This document shows positions 21,510-31,516 of a stretch of DNA of 61,509 nucleotides, piece by piece. Origin of the DNA: Prasinococcaceae sp. CCMP 1430 (lineage: Eukaryota; Prasinodermophyta; Palmophyllophyceae; Prasinococcales; Prasinococcaceae). The translations under genes and the position numbers were made by a program. The stretch covers positions 731,797 to 793,305 of the forward strand of contig RQSC01000028.1 in NCBI GenBank assembly GCA_013416795.1, read 5' to 3'. Numbering within the stretch: position 1 is the stretch's first letter; every line of letters begins with the position of its first letter. The notes beneath the pieces were generated by a model that was given only the letters and a program-made list of their open reading frames with translations, had not been told where the DNA came from and did no database searches.

Positions 21510-21970
21510 AATGGCGTACGTGCGGGGGCCGGAGCCGACGCCCTCGTCGCCCTCGGCGCCGAGCAGCTGCCCGAGCCCGCGCCGGGAGGAGGCGATGCCG
21601 ACGGCGTGGCGCTGCGCCAGCGCGCGACCGTCGACGAGCACTGCCCGAAGTGCAACCACTTCGGCCTCGAGTACTACACCATGCAGCTGCGCTCCGCGGA
21701 CGAGGGCCAGACCGTCTTCTACGAGTGCCCGAAGTGCGTCTGTGTTCGTGTGTGCGCGCACGCGTGTGTTCGTGTGTGCTGTGTGCGTGTGCGTGTGTGT
21801 GCACGCGTGTGTGTGCATGAGCGTGCGTGTTTGCGCACGCGCGCGCCTTTGTGTGCTGACGCGCCAGCGTTCATGCACACGCGCACACACACACGCTCCA
21901 CGCGTGCGTACACACACACGCTCCCTGGTGTCCCCGCAGCTGCTCGTACAAGTACTCGCAGAATAACTAG
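21510..21970 (+). CDS. RNA polymerase I subunit RPA12 (3' part)
   Basis: Exon to 21733 and exon 21940-21970; intron GTGCGT..CCCCGCAG with GCTGACG inside. [20 protein letters not shown] followed by [20 protein letters not shown]-stop is the C-terminal TFIIS-like zinc ribbon of RPA12/ZNRD1, including the invariant RSADE and the ..NN end typical of the Pol I subunit rather than Rpb9. This ribbon helps RNA cleavage and transcript termination by Pol I. The N-terminal zinc ribbon is missing because the cob fragment begins immediately upstream, so the gene is 5' truncated here. The 62-base gap to SUMT leaves almost no intergenic space. Confidence 0.85.
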
Positions 21971-22035
21971 CGTGACGCCGCGCGCGCGCGCGCGCGCACA
22001 CACACACACGCGTGTGTGTGCCTCCGCGTGCTCAG

Positions 22036-23540
22036 CGGGCCGCGTGACCGTCGTGGGCGCGGGCCCCGGCGCGCCGGACCTGCTGACGCTGCGCGGCGCG
22101 GCGGCGCTCGCCGCGGCGGACGCCGTCGTGTACGACGAGCTGGGCGACTGCGAGGCGATGATCGACGCGCACTGCGCAGCGGGCGTGAGGCGCGTGTACG
22201 TGGGAAAGCGCGGCGGAAGGGGGCAGGTGCGGGCGCGAACGCGCGCGCGCGCGCACGCGCATTCGCACGCACGCATGCACACACAGGCATGCACGCGCTG
22301 ACAAACGCGCGTGCGCACGCACACGCCTGTGCACACGCGCCCATCGACCCACGCGCGCGCGCAGGCGGGGGCGCCAGCGCAGGCCTCCATCGAGGCGACC
22401 CTCGCGCAGCTCGTCGCCGACGGCCTCGACGTGGTGCGGCTGAAGGTGCGTCAAACGCACACGCGCGCGCGCGAGCACACACACACACACACACACACAC
22501 GCACGCATGTTCACACACATGCACGCACACGCACACTGACACGCGCCCACGCACCCACGCCTGCGCTGCCGCAAGGGGGGCGACCCGGCCGTCTTCGGCC
22601 GCCTCGGGTCGGAGCTCGCGGCGCTGCGCGCGGCGGGCGTCGGCGAGGTGCACGTCGTCCCCGGCGTGAGCGCGCTCAGCGCCGCGCCGCTCGCGGCGGG
22701 CTTCCCGCTCACGGCGGCGGCGGCGGACATCGCGAGGTGAGGCAGCGCGTGGTATGTGTGCGTGTGTGGTTGGGCTGCGTACGCGCGCGCGCGCGCGTGT
22801 TTGCGTGTGCGTGCGTGTTTGTGAGCGTGTGCGTGTGCGTGTGTTTGTGCGTGCGCGTGCGCGTGCGTGCGCGTGCTTGCGCGTGCGCTGACGTCGCCGC
22901 CCACTCCATGCGCGCCTGCCCACCGCACCCACCCACCAACGCACGCATGCAAACACGGCAGCTTCACCGGCGCAGCTTCGCCCCTCTCTTCCCCCTCGCC
23001 TCCCCCCCCCGCCTTCGCCGTGGCCACCGCCCACGACGCGGCCTGCGACGCCGAGTGGGCCTCCCGCGGCGCCGTGGCCGCCTCAACGCTGGTGCTCTTC
23101 ATGGGCGCGCGAAGGCTGGGCGCCGTCGCAGCCGCACTGCGTGAGGGAGGGTGGGAGGAGGCCACGCCGCTCGCTGTGGTGCAGTGGGCGCACACGACCA
23201 GGCAGCGGGTGTTCGTCTCCACCGTCGGCAGGTGCGCGTGTGTGCGCGTGTGTGCGCGCGCGTATGCGTACATATGCGTGCATATGCGTGCGTGAATGCG
23301 TGCGTGCTCCGCCTGCGCACATTCTCGCGCCGCGCTCACACACACGCACACGCACACATGCTCCGGCGCACCTGCGCCGGCAATCCCAGGTGTGCCGCGG
23401 GCGAGCTCGACGTCCACCAGCCGCTCTCGCCGGCGATCATCGTCGTGGGCGACGCGGTGGCGATGGCCGATGATGCCGCCGCCGCGCGCGCCGCTGCCGC
23501 CGCGGCGGCGGCGGCGGCCGACCTCGGCGAGGCGACGTAG
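22036..23540 (+). CDS. Uroporphyrinogen-III C-methyltransferase (SUMT), first exon not found
   Basis: Exons 22036-22226, 22365-22445, 22576-22736, 22962-23231 and 23390-23540. [19 protein letters not shown] is the SAM-binding N-terminal motif of Cob[29 protein letters not shown] and [13 protein letters not shown] follow in order; MGARRLGAV and [12 protein letters not shown] close the fold. It methylates uroporphyrinogen III at C2 and C7 on the way to siroheme, needed for nitrite and sulfite reductases. The first exon opens after ..GTGCTCAG without an ATG, and RPA12 ends only 66 bases before it, so the initiating exon is missing or lies on the far side of the disturbed RPA12 region. The C terminus is an Ala run. 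Introns 1-3 contain CTGAC. Confidence 0.88.
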
Positions 23541-23812
23541 CAGCGCCAGTGGGAGATGCTGCAGTACACACACACAAACACACCAAGAGTAGTACTAGTG
23601 CACTTTTTTATGCGAGGCCGAACGCGCTCGCGCGCGCGCACGAAGGCCTGCGCGCGCGTGCGCTCGCGCACGCGTGCACCCGCACGCGCACGGACACACG
23701 CACACACCCTCACACACGCGCACCGGCGCATGTACACACGTGCACCGTCCGCACACGCGCCTACGCCCACCCGCAAAAGCGGAGCCACTCGCTCGCTCGC
23801 TCGCTAGCGAGA

Positions 23813-23813
23813 C

Positions 23814-23881
<68 letters not shown>
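23813..23881 (+). repeat. (GA)n microsatellite
   Basis: About 33 GA units with one CAA interruption. It is the only long GA tract in a window otherwise dominated by TG/CA. Confidence 0.95.
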
Positions 23882-23882
<1 letters not shown>

Positions 23883-24065
23883 AGGCCACCGGTCTACTAG
23901 CCAGTGGCCACTGCCGCGCATGCCGCGCCGCTGGCACTCTACGTGCACGGCCTCGCGGCATCGCAACCCGTACCCACCGCCGCGTCCTTGGTATCGGAGG
24001 CTCGCCCGACGGCGACGGGCGCGTGCGCTCGCAGGGCAAAACGAATGGGCGTTTCAAAAATCGAC

Positions 24066-24080
24066 GTCAAAACGCATGCG
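24066..24080 (+). promoter_or_regulatory. GTCAAAACGCATGCG element (copy 3), upstream of MCM8
   Basis: Identical over 15 bases to the copy at 28927-28941. It sits 22 bases before the first in-frame ATG of MCM8. Confidence 0.45.
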
Positions 24081-24102
24081 AGCGCGCGCGCGTTGAAAGT
24101 AT

Positions 24103-27100
24103 ATGCGCGAGAGAGAGCGGGGCGCCCCACAGCGCGCGCGCTGGGCGCCCGGGAGGACGCTCCCCTCCCCTCCCCCCCCCCTGGTCGAGGGGGTGAAGGA
24201 AGCCGCCACATCCAGCCTGGCCATCGGCGGCACATCGGTGATGCGGGTTACGTTCACCGGCGATATCGACGCGCTCGCCGCCGCGCTGCGCGCGTCGCCG
24301 GCGATGCTCGCGGCGGCGCGGCGCAGCGCGCGCGCGGCCAACGCCTTCGCGGTTTCGTACAAGCGGCTGCTCGAGTGCAGCGGCAGCGCCGATCTGCAGG
24401 CCGCGCTCGAATTCCAGCCCGTCGAGGGCCTGTGCTGCGTGGGCGCCGCGGCGTACGAGGCGGTGTACTGCGCCGAGTCCGCGTCGGAGGACACCCCTCC
24501 CGCGGCGGCGCCCCGCGTGCGCCTCACGGAGTACGTGCACTCGCCGGTGAACTCAATCGCCGCGCTCCGCGCCAATTGTGTCGGCAGGCTCGTGAGCGTC
24601 CGCGGCACGGTCGTGCGCGCGAGCGCCGTGCGGCCGCTCGTCACGATGCTCGAGTTCAAGTGCGAGAAGGTGCGCGCGCGCGCCGACGCTCGCAGCCCCG
24701 CGTTGGGAGCGCGCCATGCGCCTCGACCCATTGGCGTTGATGCTCTCGCGCATGTGCCCCTTCCCCACCCGCACACCCACCCATCACCCACACACACATC
24801 GCCTCGGACGCTGACGTGGCGCCGCTGTGCTGCGCCGGAACAGTGCGGCGAGGTGTCGGCGGTGCCGATGCCCGACGGCGTCTTCAACCCGCCGACGAAG
24901 TGCGGCGTGAACGGCTGTCGCTCAGGCAGGCTCGTGCCGCGGCGGAAGACCGCGCGGCTGGTGGACTGGCAGCGCGTGCGTCTCCAGGAGCAGACGTCGT
25001 TCGGTGCCGCGGCCGATGGCGCCGCGGCGGGCAGCGACAGGAGGGGGCGCCGCGACAGCGGCGGGGGGCATCTGGAGCAAGCCCTCGATGGCGAGGGACG
25101 CGTGCCCCAGAACGTCGAGGTCGACTTGCGCGAGGACCTCGCAGGACGAGCGTCGCCTGGCGACGAGGTGACCGTCGTTGGGCTCGTCAAAGCCGTCGAC
25201 GCAGACGAAGCCGCCCGAAACGGCGGCGCCAGCGGCGGCTTTGGCGGTGGCAAGGCTCGCTCGACGGTGTACGTCATTTTCCTCGAGGCCGTCTCGCTCG
25301 TCAAGTGCCCCAGGCGCGGGGGCCTCGATGCCGGTGGAGGCACGGACGACCGGGATGGCGCAGGCCAGAGCCAGGAAGCGCTTGAGGGCCCCGGCGGAGG
25401 TGCGTGCGCCGGCGCGCGCGCGCCCGCTGCCATCCGCGCTTAGAAACGTCCCTGCCCGAGAGCGCGAGCTCTGTGCACGAGCGCGAGGGCCCAGGAACTG
25501 ACCCCCTTCCCACCATTTGCACGGACGCACGCAGGCGGCGCCGCGGGCGATGCGAAGGAGAAAGGAGAGGGGCGCGCGCCGACGTTTTCCCGGCGCGAGC
25601 TCAACATGGTGGCGACCGTCGCGCGTGAGGTCGCGGACCCGCTCAGGCTGCTCGTGAACTCGCTGTGCCCGGATATCTACGGCCACGAGATGGCCAAGTG
25701 CGGCCTCATTTTGGCGTTGCTGGGCGGTGTGCGTCTGTACGACACCGACACGCGCGCTGCCGCAGGAAGTGGGTCCAGTGGAGCTGGCGTGGCACTTGAC
25801 GCGCCAACCCAGGGCCGTGTGCCTGTGCGGGGTGACATACACTGCCTGTTGCTTGGTGATCCGGGCCTCGGAAAGTCCCAGCTCCTGCGCGCAGTGACGG
25901 CCGTGTCGCCACGGGGCGTGTACGTTGGTGGCGGCCACAGCAGCGCTGCCGGGCTGACCGCCTCGGTGGCGCGAGACGGCGGCGCTGGCACAATGTTCGA
26001 GGCGGGCGCGCTGGTGATGGCCGACGGCGGCACGTGTTGCATAGATGAGTTGGACAAGCTGACGACCTCTTACGGCAATCTGCTGGAGGCGATGGAACAA
26101 CAGAGCGTGAGCCTCGCCAAGGCGGGTCTAGTGAGCACGCTGCAGGCGCGCACGACGGTGGTCGCCGCCGCCAACCCCGCCAAGGGGCACTACGACCGCA
26201 CTCGAACCGTTGCGGAGAACATTCGAATGCCCGCGCCGCTTCTCAGCCGCTTCGACCTTATCTTCGTGCTGCTTGACCGCGCCGATGCCGGCCGCGACGA
26301 GATGCTCACGCGGCACGTCATGTCGATGCACGGCGTCAGGGATGGGTCGCGCGCGCTACTGCTTGAGGGCCCCGGCGAGCGCGTGCAGACAGCGGCGGGT
26401 GCCCGCGGCGGATTGCTTGACTCGCTGGAGCGTTCGGAGGCGTGTTCAGAGGGCGGCGGTGGCGGCATGGGTCTCGGCAGCGGCGGCGGGGCGCTCGCGG
26501 CGCGTCTGCGGCAGCGGCGGGGCGATGATCCAGACCCGCTCCCGCCGCACCTGCTCAAGACGTACATTGCCTACGCGCGACAGCATTGCCATCCGCAGCT
26601 CGACGGCGAGGCGTGCTCCAAGCTCAAGGAATTCTACTTGAAGCTTCGGCGGCAGGCTGCTGGCAAAGGCGCGGCTGGCGCGCCGATCACAGCGCGCCAG
26701 CTCGAGAGCCTCGCGCGCCTCACACAGGCGCGCGCACGTGTCGACCTCCGCAACGTCGCGACCGGTGCCGATGCGGAGGACGCGATCAGTGTCATGCGCG
26801 CGTCCCTTAGGGATGTGCTCGAGGACGAAGCGGGGATGATCGACCTGCGCCGAGCGGGCGGAATGTCAAAACAGGTGCGCGTGGGCGACGCCGTGCGTTC
26901 GATCGCGTCGCGAGCCCCACGACCTCGCACGCGACCCTCCATGAGGGCGTTGAGCGACCAGTGGGCGTGCGCCGTAGTCGTGATCTATGCTGCGCGCCCG
27001 GCGCTGACCGCTCGCGTCGATGCGCGCACCCGGGCCCACCCCTGGATCTGCGCGTGCATGCGCGCTCTGCAGGCCGAGGCCAAGCGCCTCGTCTCGGAGC

Positions 27101-27297
27101 TACAGCGGCTGGTCACGGCCGAGGGGCGAGTGATGCTCACTGTTGACGAAATCCGCGCTGCGGCGAATGCGGTGCGCGTCGCGGACGCTGACGCCGCCGT
27201 CGAGAGCCTGAACGCCGCCGGTGTGCTCCTCAAGAAAGGGCATCGGCTCTACTCGTTGGCCGCCAGCCTCTGCGGACGAGGTAGTGGCATGCTGTGA
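24103..27297 (+). CDS. MCM8: MCM8 DNA helicase
   Basis: Exons 24103-24669, 24844-25399, 25535-26874 and 27073-27297 (895 aa). KCEKCGEV..KCGVNGCRSG forms the MCM zinc finger. LLLGDPGLGKSQLLRAV is Walker A, TCCIDELDKL Walker B, and MPAPLLSRFDLIFVLLD the arginine finger. LLEAMEQQSVSLAKAGLV and PAKGHYDRTRTVAENI are closest to MCM8 as I know it, not MCM2-7. A winged-helix-like C terminus (VTAEGRVMLTVDEIRAAAN) follows. The role is homologous-recombination repair with MCM9. The start is uncertain: conserved sequence begins near MRVTFTGDID (24241). The last intron (26875-27072) is a multiple of three and open, so its retention would add 66 residues, but it has GTGCGC..CTGCAG and CTGAC. Confidence 0.9.
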
Positions 27298-27430
27298 GGA
27301 GCAGCCCGGCGTTGGCACTTTCCACTCGATTCGATGCGTCAATGTATTATGTCTATTGCTATGTACGGCAGTCGGTCCGCCCGCCTTCCGCGCCCGGCGC
27401 ACGAGCGCGTGCTGGCGGGCGCGACTCAAT

Positions 27431-28742
27431 CTAGTCGTCGCCCGTCAGTATTGGCTCGAGGACATCCACGACCTCTGCCTGCGTCATCCCCGCGAGCTCG
27501 CCGCCCTGCTCGAAAAGCGCGCGCCGAACCAGCACACAGTCGGCGCCGGCGTACTTCGCGAAGCGCAGCTCGTCGAGTGAGCTCACGCCCACGACGCTAA
27601 AGGCTCCGAATGGCAGCGAGCCGAGGAGGCCTTTGATGATCTGCCTCTGGGCGCCCGGAATTCCGCCGAGCGTCAGCGCCACGCTCAGGTTCATACCGTA
27701 CACGCCCGCGCCCGCCGCCTCGGCAGCCTCGACGTCCTGCGCGTTGACGCACTCGACGACGATGTCCATCCCAGACGGCCGCGCGAAGGTCGCGATCGTC
27801 CCAAGCCCTCCCTTCAGCACCTGCGCGACGAGCGGCGCCGCGCACGCGCCGGCCTTGAGCGCCGAGATGAGCTGCATCGGGTGCATGATCCAATCGAGCA
27901 CCATCACCGGCAGCCGCGTGGCGCGCGCGGCAGCCTCCAGGTCCTGGTCACCCAGCGAAGTTATCTAGAGCGCGCGGGCGACCGTCAGCACGCGCAGCGC
28001 CCGCGCGGCCACGCGTGCGCGCGCGCAAACACGCGTCGGCACGCACGCGAGTGCGAGCGCGAGCGCGAGGGCGCGGCCGCGGGCGCACGCCGTACCTCCT
28101 CGTCTATCGATACCGCGATGGCGTCCGCACCCGCCTTCTCCCACGCGGCGGCGGCCGCCGCAACAGCCGCGCCGCCGTCGTGCGGCGTCGGCGATGCGAG
28201 CTCCACCATGAGGCCACAGCGGCCCTGTAGCGACTTGTAGGCGATGGCATTGGCCAATCGCTCGGGCTGGACATCGCACGCGTTCGCGTGTGGTGCGTGC
28301 GCGCGGTGGTCAGCGCGGACTGGTGGTCGCTCGTGAACGTGCTCGCGCGCAATTGGGAGTGCGCGGGCGCAGTGGCGTGCGCGCGCGAGCGCGAACCGGC
28401 GCGAGCGCGCACGCGCGCGCAAGAGAGCTCGCTGGCGCAAGACCGTACCGGCGACACGGGCGGAGTGTCCATGATAAGCTCCTGCAAGCCCTCCAGCCCG
28501 CCCACGGCCTCCAGCTTGGCCTCGAGCGTGCGCTGCTTCCGCCGCAGCACGCCCTTGAGCGCCGCCGCCGGCGCGCCCTCGCACGCGCGCGTCCGCGTCC
28601 GCACGCGCACACGCACGCGCACACGCACCCTCACGCTCACCCAGGTTCTGAACATGGCGAGCGCCGCCACCTCCTGGAACTTACCACCCCCCGCGCGCGC
28701 TCCCAGGCGCGCGCGCGCGCGCTGTGGCGCGTGCCCCGTCAC
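27431..28742 (-). CDS. Indole-3-glycerol-phosphate-synthase-like TIM barrel
   Basis: Exons 28742-28641, 28577-28449, 28266-28096 and 27964-27431 join in phase (311 aa). LRRKQRTLEAKLEAV resembles the N-terminal helix of IGPS. YKSLQGRCGLMVELASP aligns with the (I/A)EvKkaSPS block. LDWIMHPMQLISALKAGACA, then CVNAQDVEAAEAAGAGVYGM and GVSSLDELRFAKYAGADCVL match later barrel strands. The catalytic Lys of the E-x-K-x-A-S-P motif is absent (VELASP, apparently two residues shorter), so it may be inactive or do a different reaction. The start ATG is the longest option; an upstream exon is possible. IGPS makes indole-glycerol phosphate for tryptophan; here that is only a homology-based suggestion. Confidence 0.55.
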
Positions 28743-28809
28743 CGCACATCAAATCGCATCCGCCCAAAACCCCACGTTCAAATGCACGTGCAGGAGGCAG
28801 CCGTGGGTC

Positions 28810-28847
28810 TAAACCCTAAACCCTAAACCATAAACCCTAACCCTAAA
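28810..28847 (+). repeat. Interstitial telomere-like (CCCTAAA)n
   Basis: Five CCCTAA/CCCTAAA-like units with one ACCATAA variant, about 70 bases upstream of the IGPS-like start. Shorter matches (TTTAGGG) are at 10202 and 16703. It implies a TTTAGGG-type telomere sequence in this organism, or a telomere-seeded insertion site. Confidence 0.85.
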
Positions 28848-28915
28848 GGCAGCGCCCGCGGCGCGTGCATTGGCGTCGCGTCGATGGCGGGGAAGCGCGC
28901 GCCGCTGCGACGTTT

Positions 28916-28958
28916 CGGATAGAGCCGTCAAAACGCATGCGAATTTGACGCCGTCAAA
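28916..28958 (+). promoter_or_regulatory. Double TCAAAACG element with TTTGACGCCGTCAAA palindrome (copy 4)
   Basis: CGGATAGAGCC leads into GTCAAAACGCATGCG (28927-28941), then a 15-base palindrome TTTGACG-C-CGTCAAA (28944-28958) ending in a second TCAAAACG. A palindrome suggests a dimeric DNA-binding protein. It lies between the IGPS-like gene (-) and the mitochondrial insert. Confidence 0.45.
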
Positions 28959-29147
28959 ACGAATTGAGCGGAGCGGGGGAGGTCGAGGCACGGCAGGGGC
29001 GGGGCACGTCGGTGGGACGGAGGGGGGGGGGGAGAGGGCGCCCGGCGGCACTGGCGGAGGTGCGAGCGCCCACACGCGGGCCCACACGCCCCTCCGACGG
29101 CGCGGAAGCGCGGGCCGCGCGCGTCGGGCGCGCCGCCGGTGCGCCCA

Positions 29148-29371
29148 AGGTAAAACTTTCCACAGGAAAGACTGTGTTGGCCTATATTCCAGGGATCTTT
29201 CATACCCTTCAGGAACACTCCCACGTTCTTCTTCGAGGGGGTCGAGTCAAGGACCTTCCAGGAGTGAAATACCATTGCGTCCGAGCAAAGGAAGACTTTC
29301 TTCCTGTCTTTGAACGGCGGAAAGGACGGTCGAAGTATGGGTGTCCCCACCCAAAGAATTATCGGAAATGA
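29148..29371 (+). pseudogene. rps12: Mitochondrial rps12 3' fragment
   Basis: [16 protein letters not shown], then [20 protein letters not shown], then [12 protein letters not shown]-stop: the C-terminal two thirds of ribosomal protein S12, including the universal [10 protein letters not shown] loop. Composition drops sharply from its GC-rich left flank at about 29148, so the fragment is joined abruptly to nuclear-like DNA with no N. The N-terminal third is missing. Confidence 0.85.
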
Positions 29372-29492
29372 GGGTCCTTCTTTATCTGAAAGATGGAGGG
29401 CTTTCTTTGTCTGTCATAGGCAAAGGGTTTTCTTTCTTTGTCATAAAGGAAGGGTTTCTCGCAAGGTTCAGTCTTTCTCTTGCACACACACG

Positions 29493-29733
29493 CGATGTCG
29501 TCTCCCTGTGTCCTCGTGCTGCAGAAGGTGCGAAGGGTTCGGCTGTTCGCCGATTAATACAGGACGCGGATGGGTTTAGAACGTCGTAAGACAGTTTGGT
29601 TTCTACCTACCGTGAGGGTACACCCTGGACTCAGACTGAGTCCAGACGTATATGTGAGAAGCTTTCACTCTAGTACGAGAGGACCGAGTGGAACGGACCT
29701 CTGGGGTGTCTGTTGTAGTCCCACTGCATGGCC
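29493..29733 (+). rRNA. Mitochondrial LSU rRNA fragment (domains V-VI)
   Basis: GGCTGTTCGCCGATTAA, GGGTTTAGAACGTCGTAAGA and CTAGTACGAGAGGACCGAGT (sarcin-ricin loop) occur in the right order and spacing. Sequence starts at the CGATGTCG block and lacks the GGATAACAGGCTGAT that should precede it, and ends soon after the sarcin-ricin loop, so it is partial at both ends. It directly follows the rps12 fragment and its spacer, and then GC-rich nuclear sequence resumes near 29735. Confidence 0.85.
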
Positions 29734-29848
29734 ACACGCGCGCGACCGCGCGCAGGCGGCGGGCACGCGCCGTGGCAGTGGCACGCCACGTGCGAGCGTG
29801 CGCTGAAAGGGGAAGGCGTGTGAGAGAGCAAGCCCTTGTGCGCAAACG

Positions 29849-31516
29849 ATGGCGGGAGACGAGGCGTGGCGCGCGCGCCACGCGGGCCTGCTCACGCCCG
29901 TTGCGGCGGCGCGCGCGAGCCCGCGATTGCTCTCGCTCTTGCCAATGCTCGCCGACCAGCGCACCGTGTGGCTCGCGGGCGGGACCCCGCCGGGCGAAGC
30001 CTTTCCGCTCGCGTCGCTGCGCGTCACGACGGTGGACGGTGCGTGCGACGTGCACGTCGGCGCGGCGGCGGGCGGACACGCCGACAAGAACGACGAGGCC
30101 TACAAGATGCAGCAGTACCAGATGGTCTTCAGAGGCTATCCGCCGCTGTTCGACTGGGTGTGCGCGCACGTGCGCCTGCTGCACGCGCCGCCCGAGGGAG
30201 GCGGCGCCGTCGGCCCCGCGCCCCTCGAGGAACGCGTGCTGCTCACGTGCGGCAATTCGGACGCGCTCGACAAGGTGCTCGTGGCGCTGCTTGGCCCCGG
30301 CGATGTGCTGCTCGTCGAGGAGAGCAACTTCCTCACGTCGATAAGCGCGCTCCGCCCTCATCAGGCGCGCGGCGTGACCGTCGCGCCCGTACGCACGCAC
30401 TGCGCCCGCGCCGTGCGCGACGCGTGCGCCGCGTTGCGCGCGCGCGGCCTGCGCCCGAAGGTCTACTACGTCATCCCCACGGCGCACAACCCCACCGGCG
30501 TGTCGGCGTCGGCGGATGCGCGCCGCGCAATATATGCGGCCGCGTGCGACGAGGACCTGCTGCTGCTGGAGGACGACCCGTACTTGTACGCAGCGTTCGG
30601 AAAGACGGGCGGCAAGTGGCTGAAAGGCGCCGACGCCGCGGCCGCGGGCGAGAGCGCAAACGCTGTGAACGAGGCGGCGATGCCAGGTTTGTACGGCCTG
30701 GCGTCGCACGCCTTTACGACGTCCACGCCCAACGCGGCGCTGCCGCCGAGCTACCTGTCCATGGACGTCGAGGAGCGCGTCGTGCGCGTGGACACTTTCT
30801 CAAAATTTATGGCGCCGGGGCTGCGCGCTGGCTGGGTGACGTGCTGCCACGCGCTGCGGCAGAGCCTGATGTACCACACGCAGCAGTCATCGCAGGGGGT
30901 GTGCAGCGTGAGCTCGGTCATCCTGGCCAACGTGCTCCAGCAGTGGGGGAACGACGGCCTCGACGCGCACCGTGCGGGCGCGCACCCGCGCGCCAGCACC
31001 TCTGCGCCTACGTGCCCGCCCGCGCGCGCGCGTGCACATGTTGCAGCGCCGTACTGACGCGGCGCGCGGCCTCACTCACTGGCGACCTCACGGACAGTGC
31101 GGCGGCTCCAGGCGGGTTACGCGTCCAAGTGCGCGCTGCTGCTGTCGCTTCTCGAGGAACACTGCGGCGAGCTCGCACGCGCCGAAGTGCCCGACGGCGG
31201 CATGTTCGCGTGGATCAAGGTCTCGTGGGCGGTGGGAGTCGTCGACACCGCCGAGCTCATCGACGACCTGGTGGCAGCGCGCGTGGCGCTCGTGCCTGGG
31301 CGCTTCTTCTCGCCGGACGACGCGCCCAGTCAGCACCTGCGCGCGTGCTTCGCCACAGCTTCGCCCGCAGAGATTGCGCTGGGCATGGAGCGGCTGGGCA
31401 TGGCGCTCAAGAAGCGCGCGCGCGCGGGCGGGGCGCATCGCCCCAGCCTTACCCGCGTCCGCGGCGCGGTGCATCAAAACAAGCGCGTGCGCACACAGCA
31501 CGCACTCGCCATCTGA
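29849..31516 (+). CDS. Class-I PLP aminotransferase (aromatic / 2-aminoadipate type)
   Basis: Exons 29849-30971 and 31098-31516 (513 aa; intron GTGCGG..GGACAG with ACTGACG). LLTCGNSDALDKVL (PLP-phosphate loop), IPTAHNPTG (Asn), LLLEDDPYLY (Asp/Tyr) and VRVDTFSKFMAPGLRAGWV (Schiff-base Lys and Arg) are the fold-type I class-I set. The order and PGG..PFP-like N terminus (LAGGTPPGEAFPL) resemble Aro8/AADAT aromatic and aminoadipate aminotransferases. It likely transfers amino groups between Phe/Tyr/Trp/aminoadipate and 2-oxoglutarate. The C terminus after GMALKKRARAGG is a basic tail of unknown use. The mitochondrial fragment ends only ~115 bases upstream, so the natural promoter may be displaced. 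Confidence 0.85.

Larger units (their letters stand above)
23541..24102. other. Intergenic with (GA)n microsatellite
   Basis: It lies between SUMT and MCM8 (both +). CGCA-rich DNA is followed by (GA)n at about 23813-23881 and then unique sequence with the TCAAAACGCA element. No gene is seen. Confidence 0.5.
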
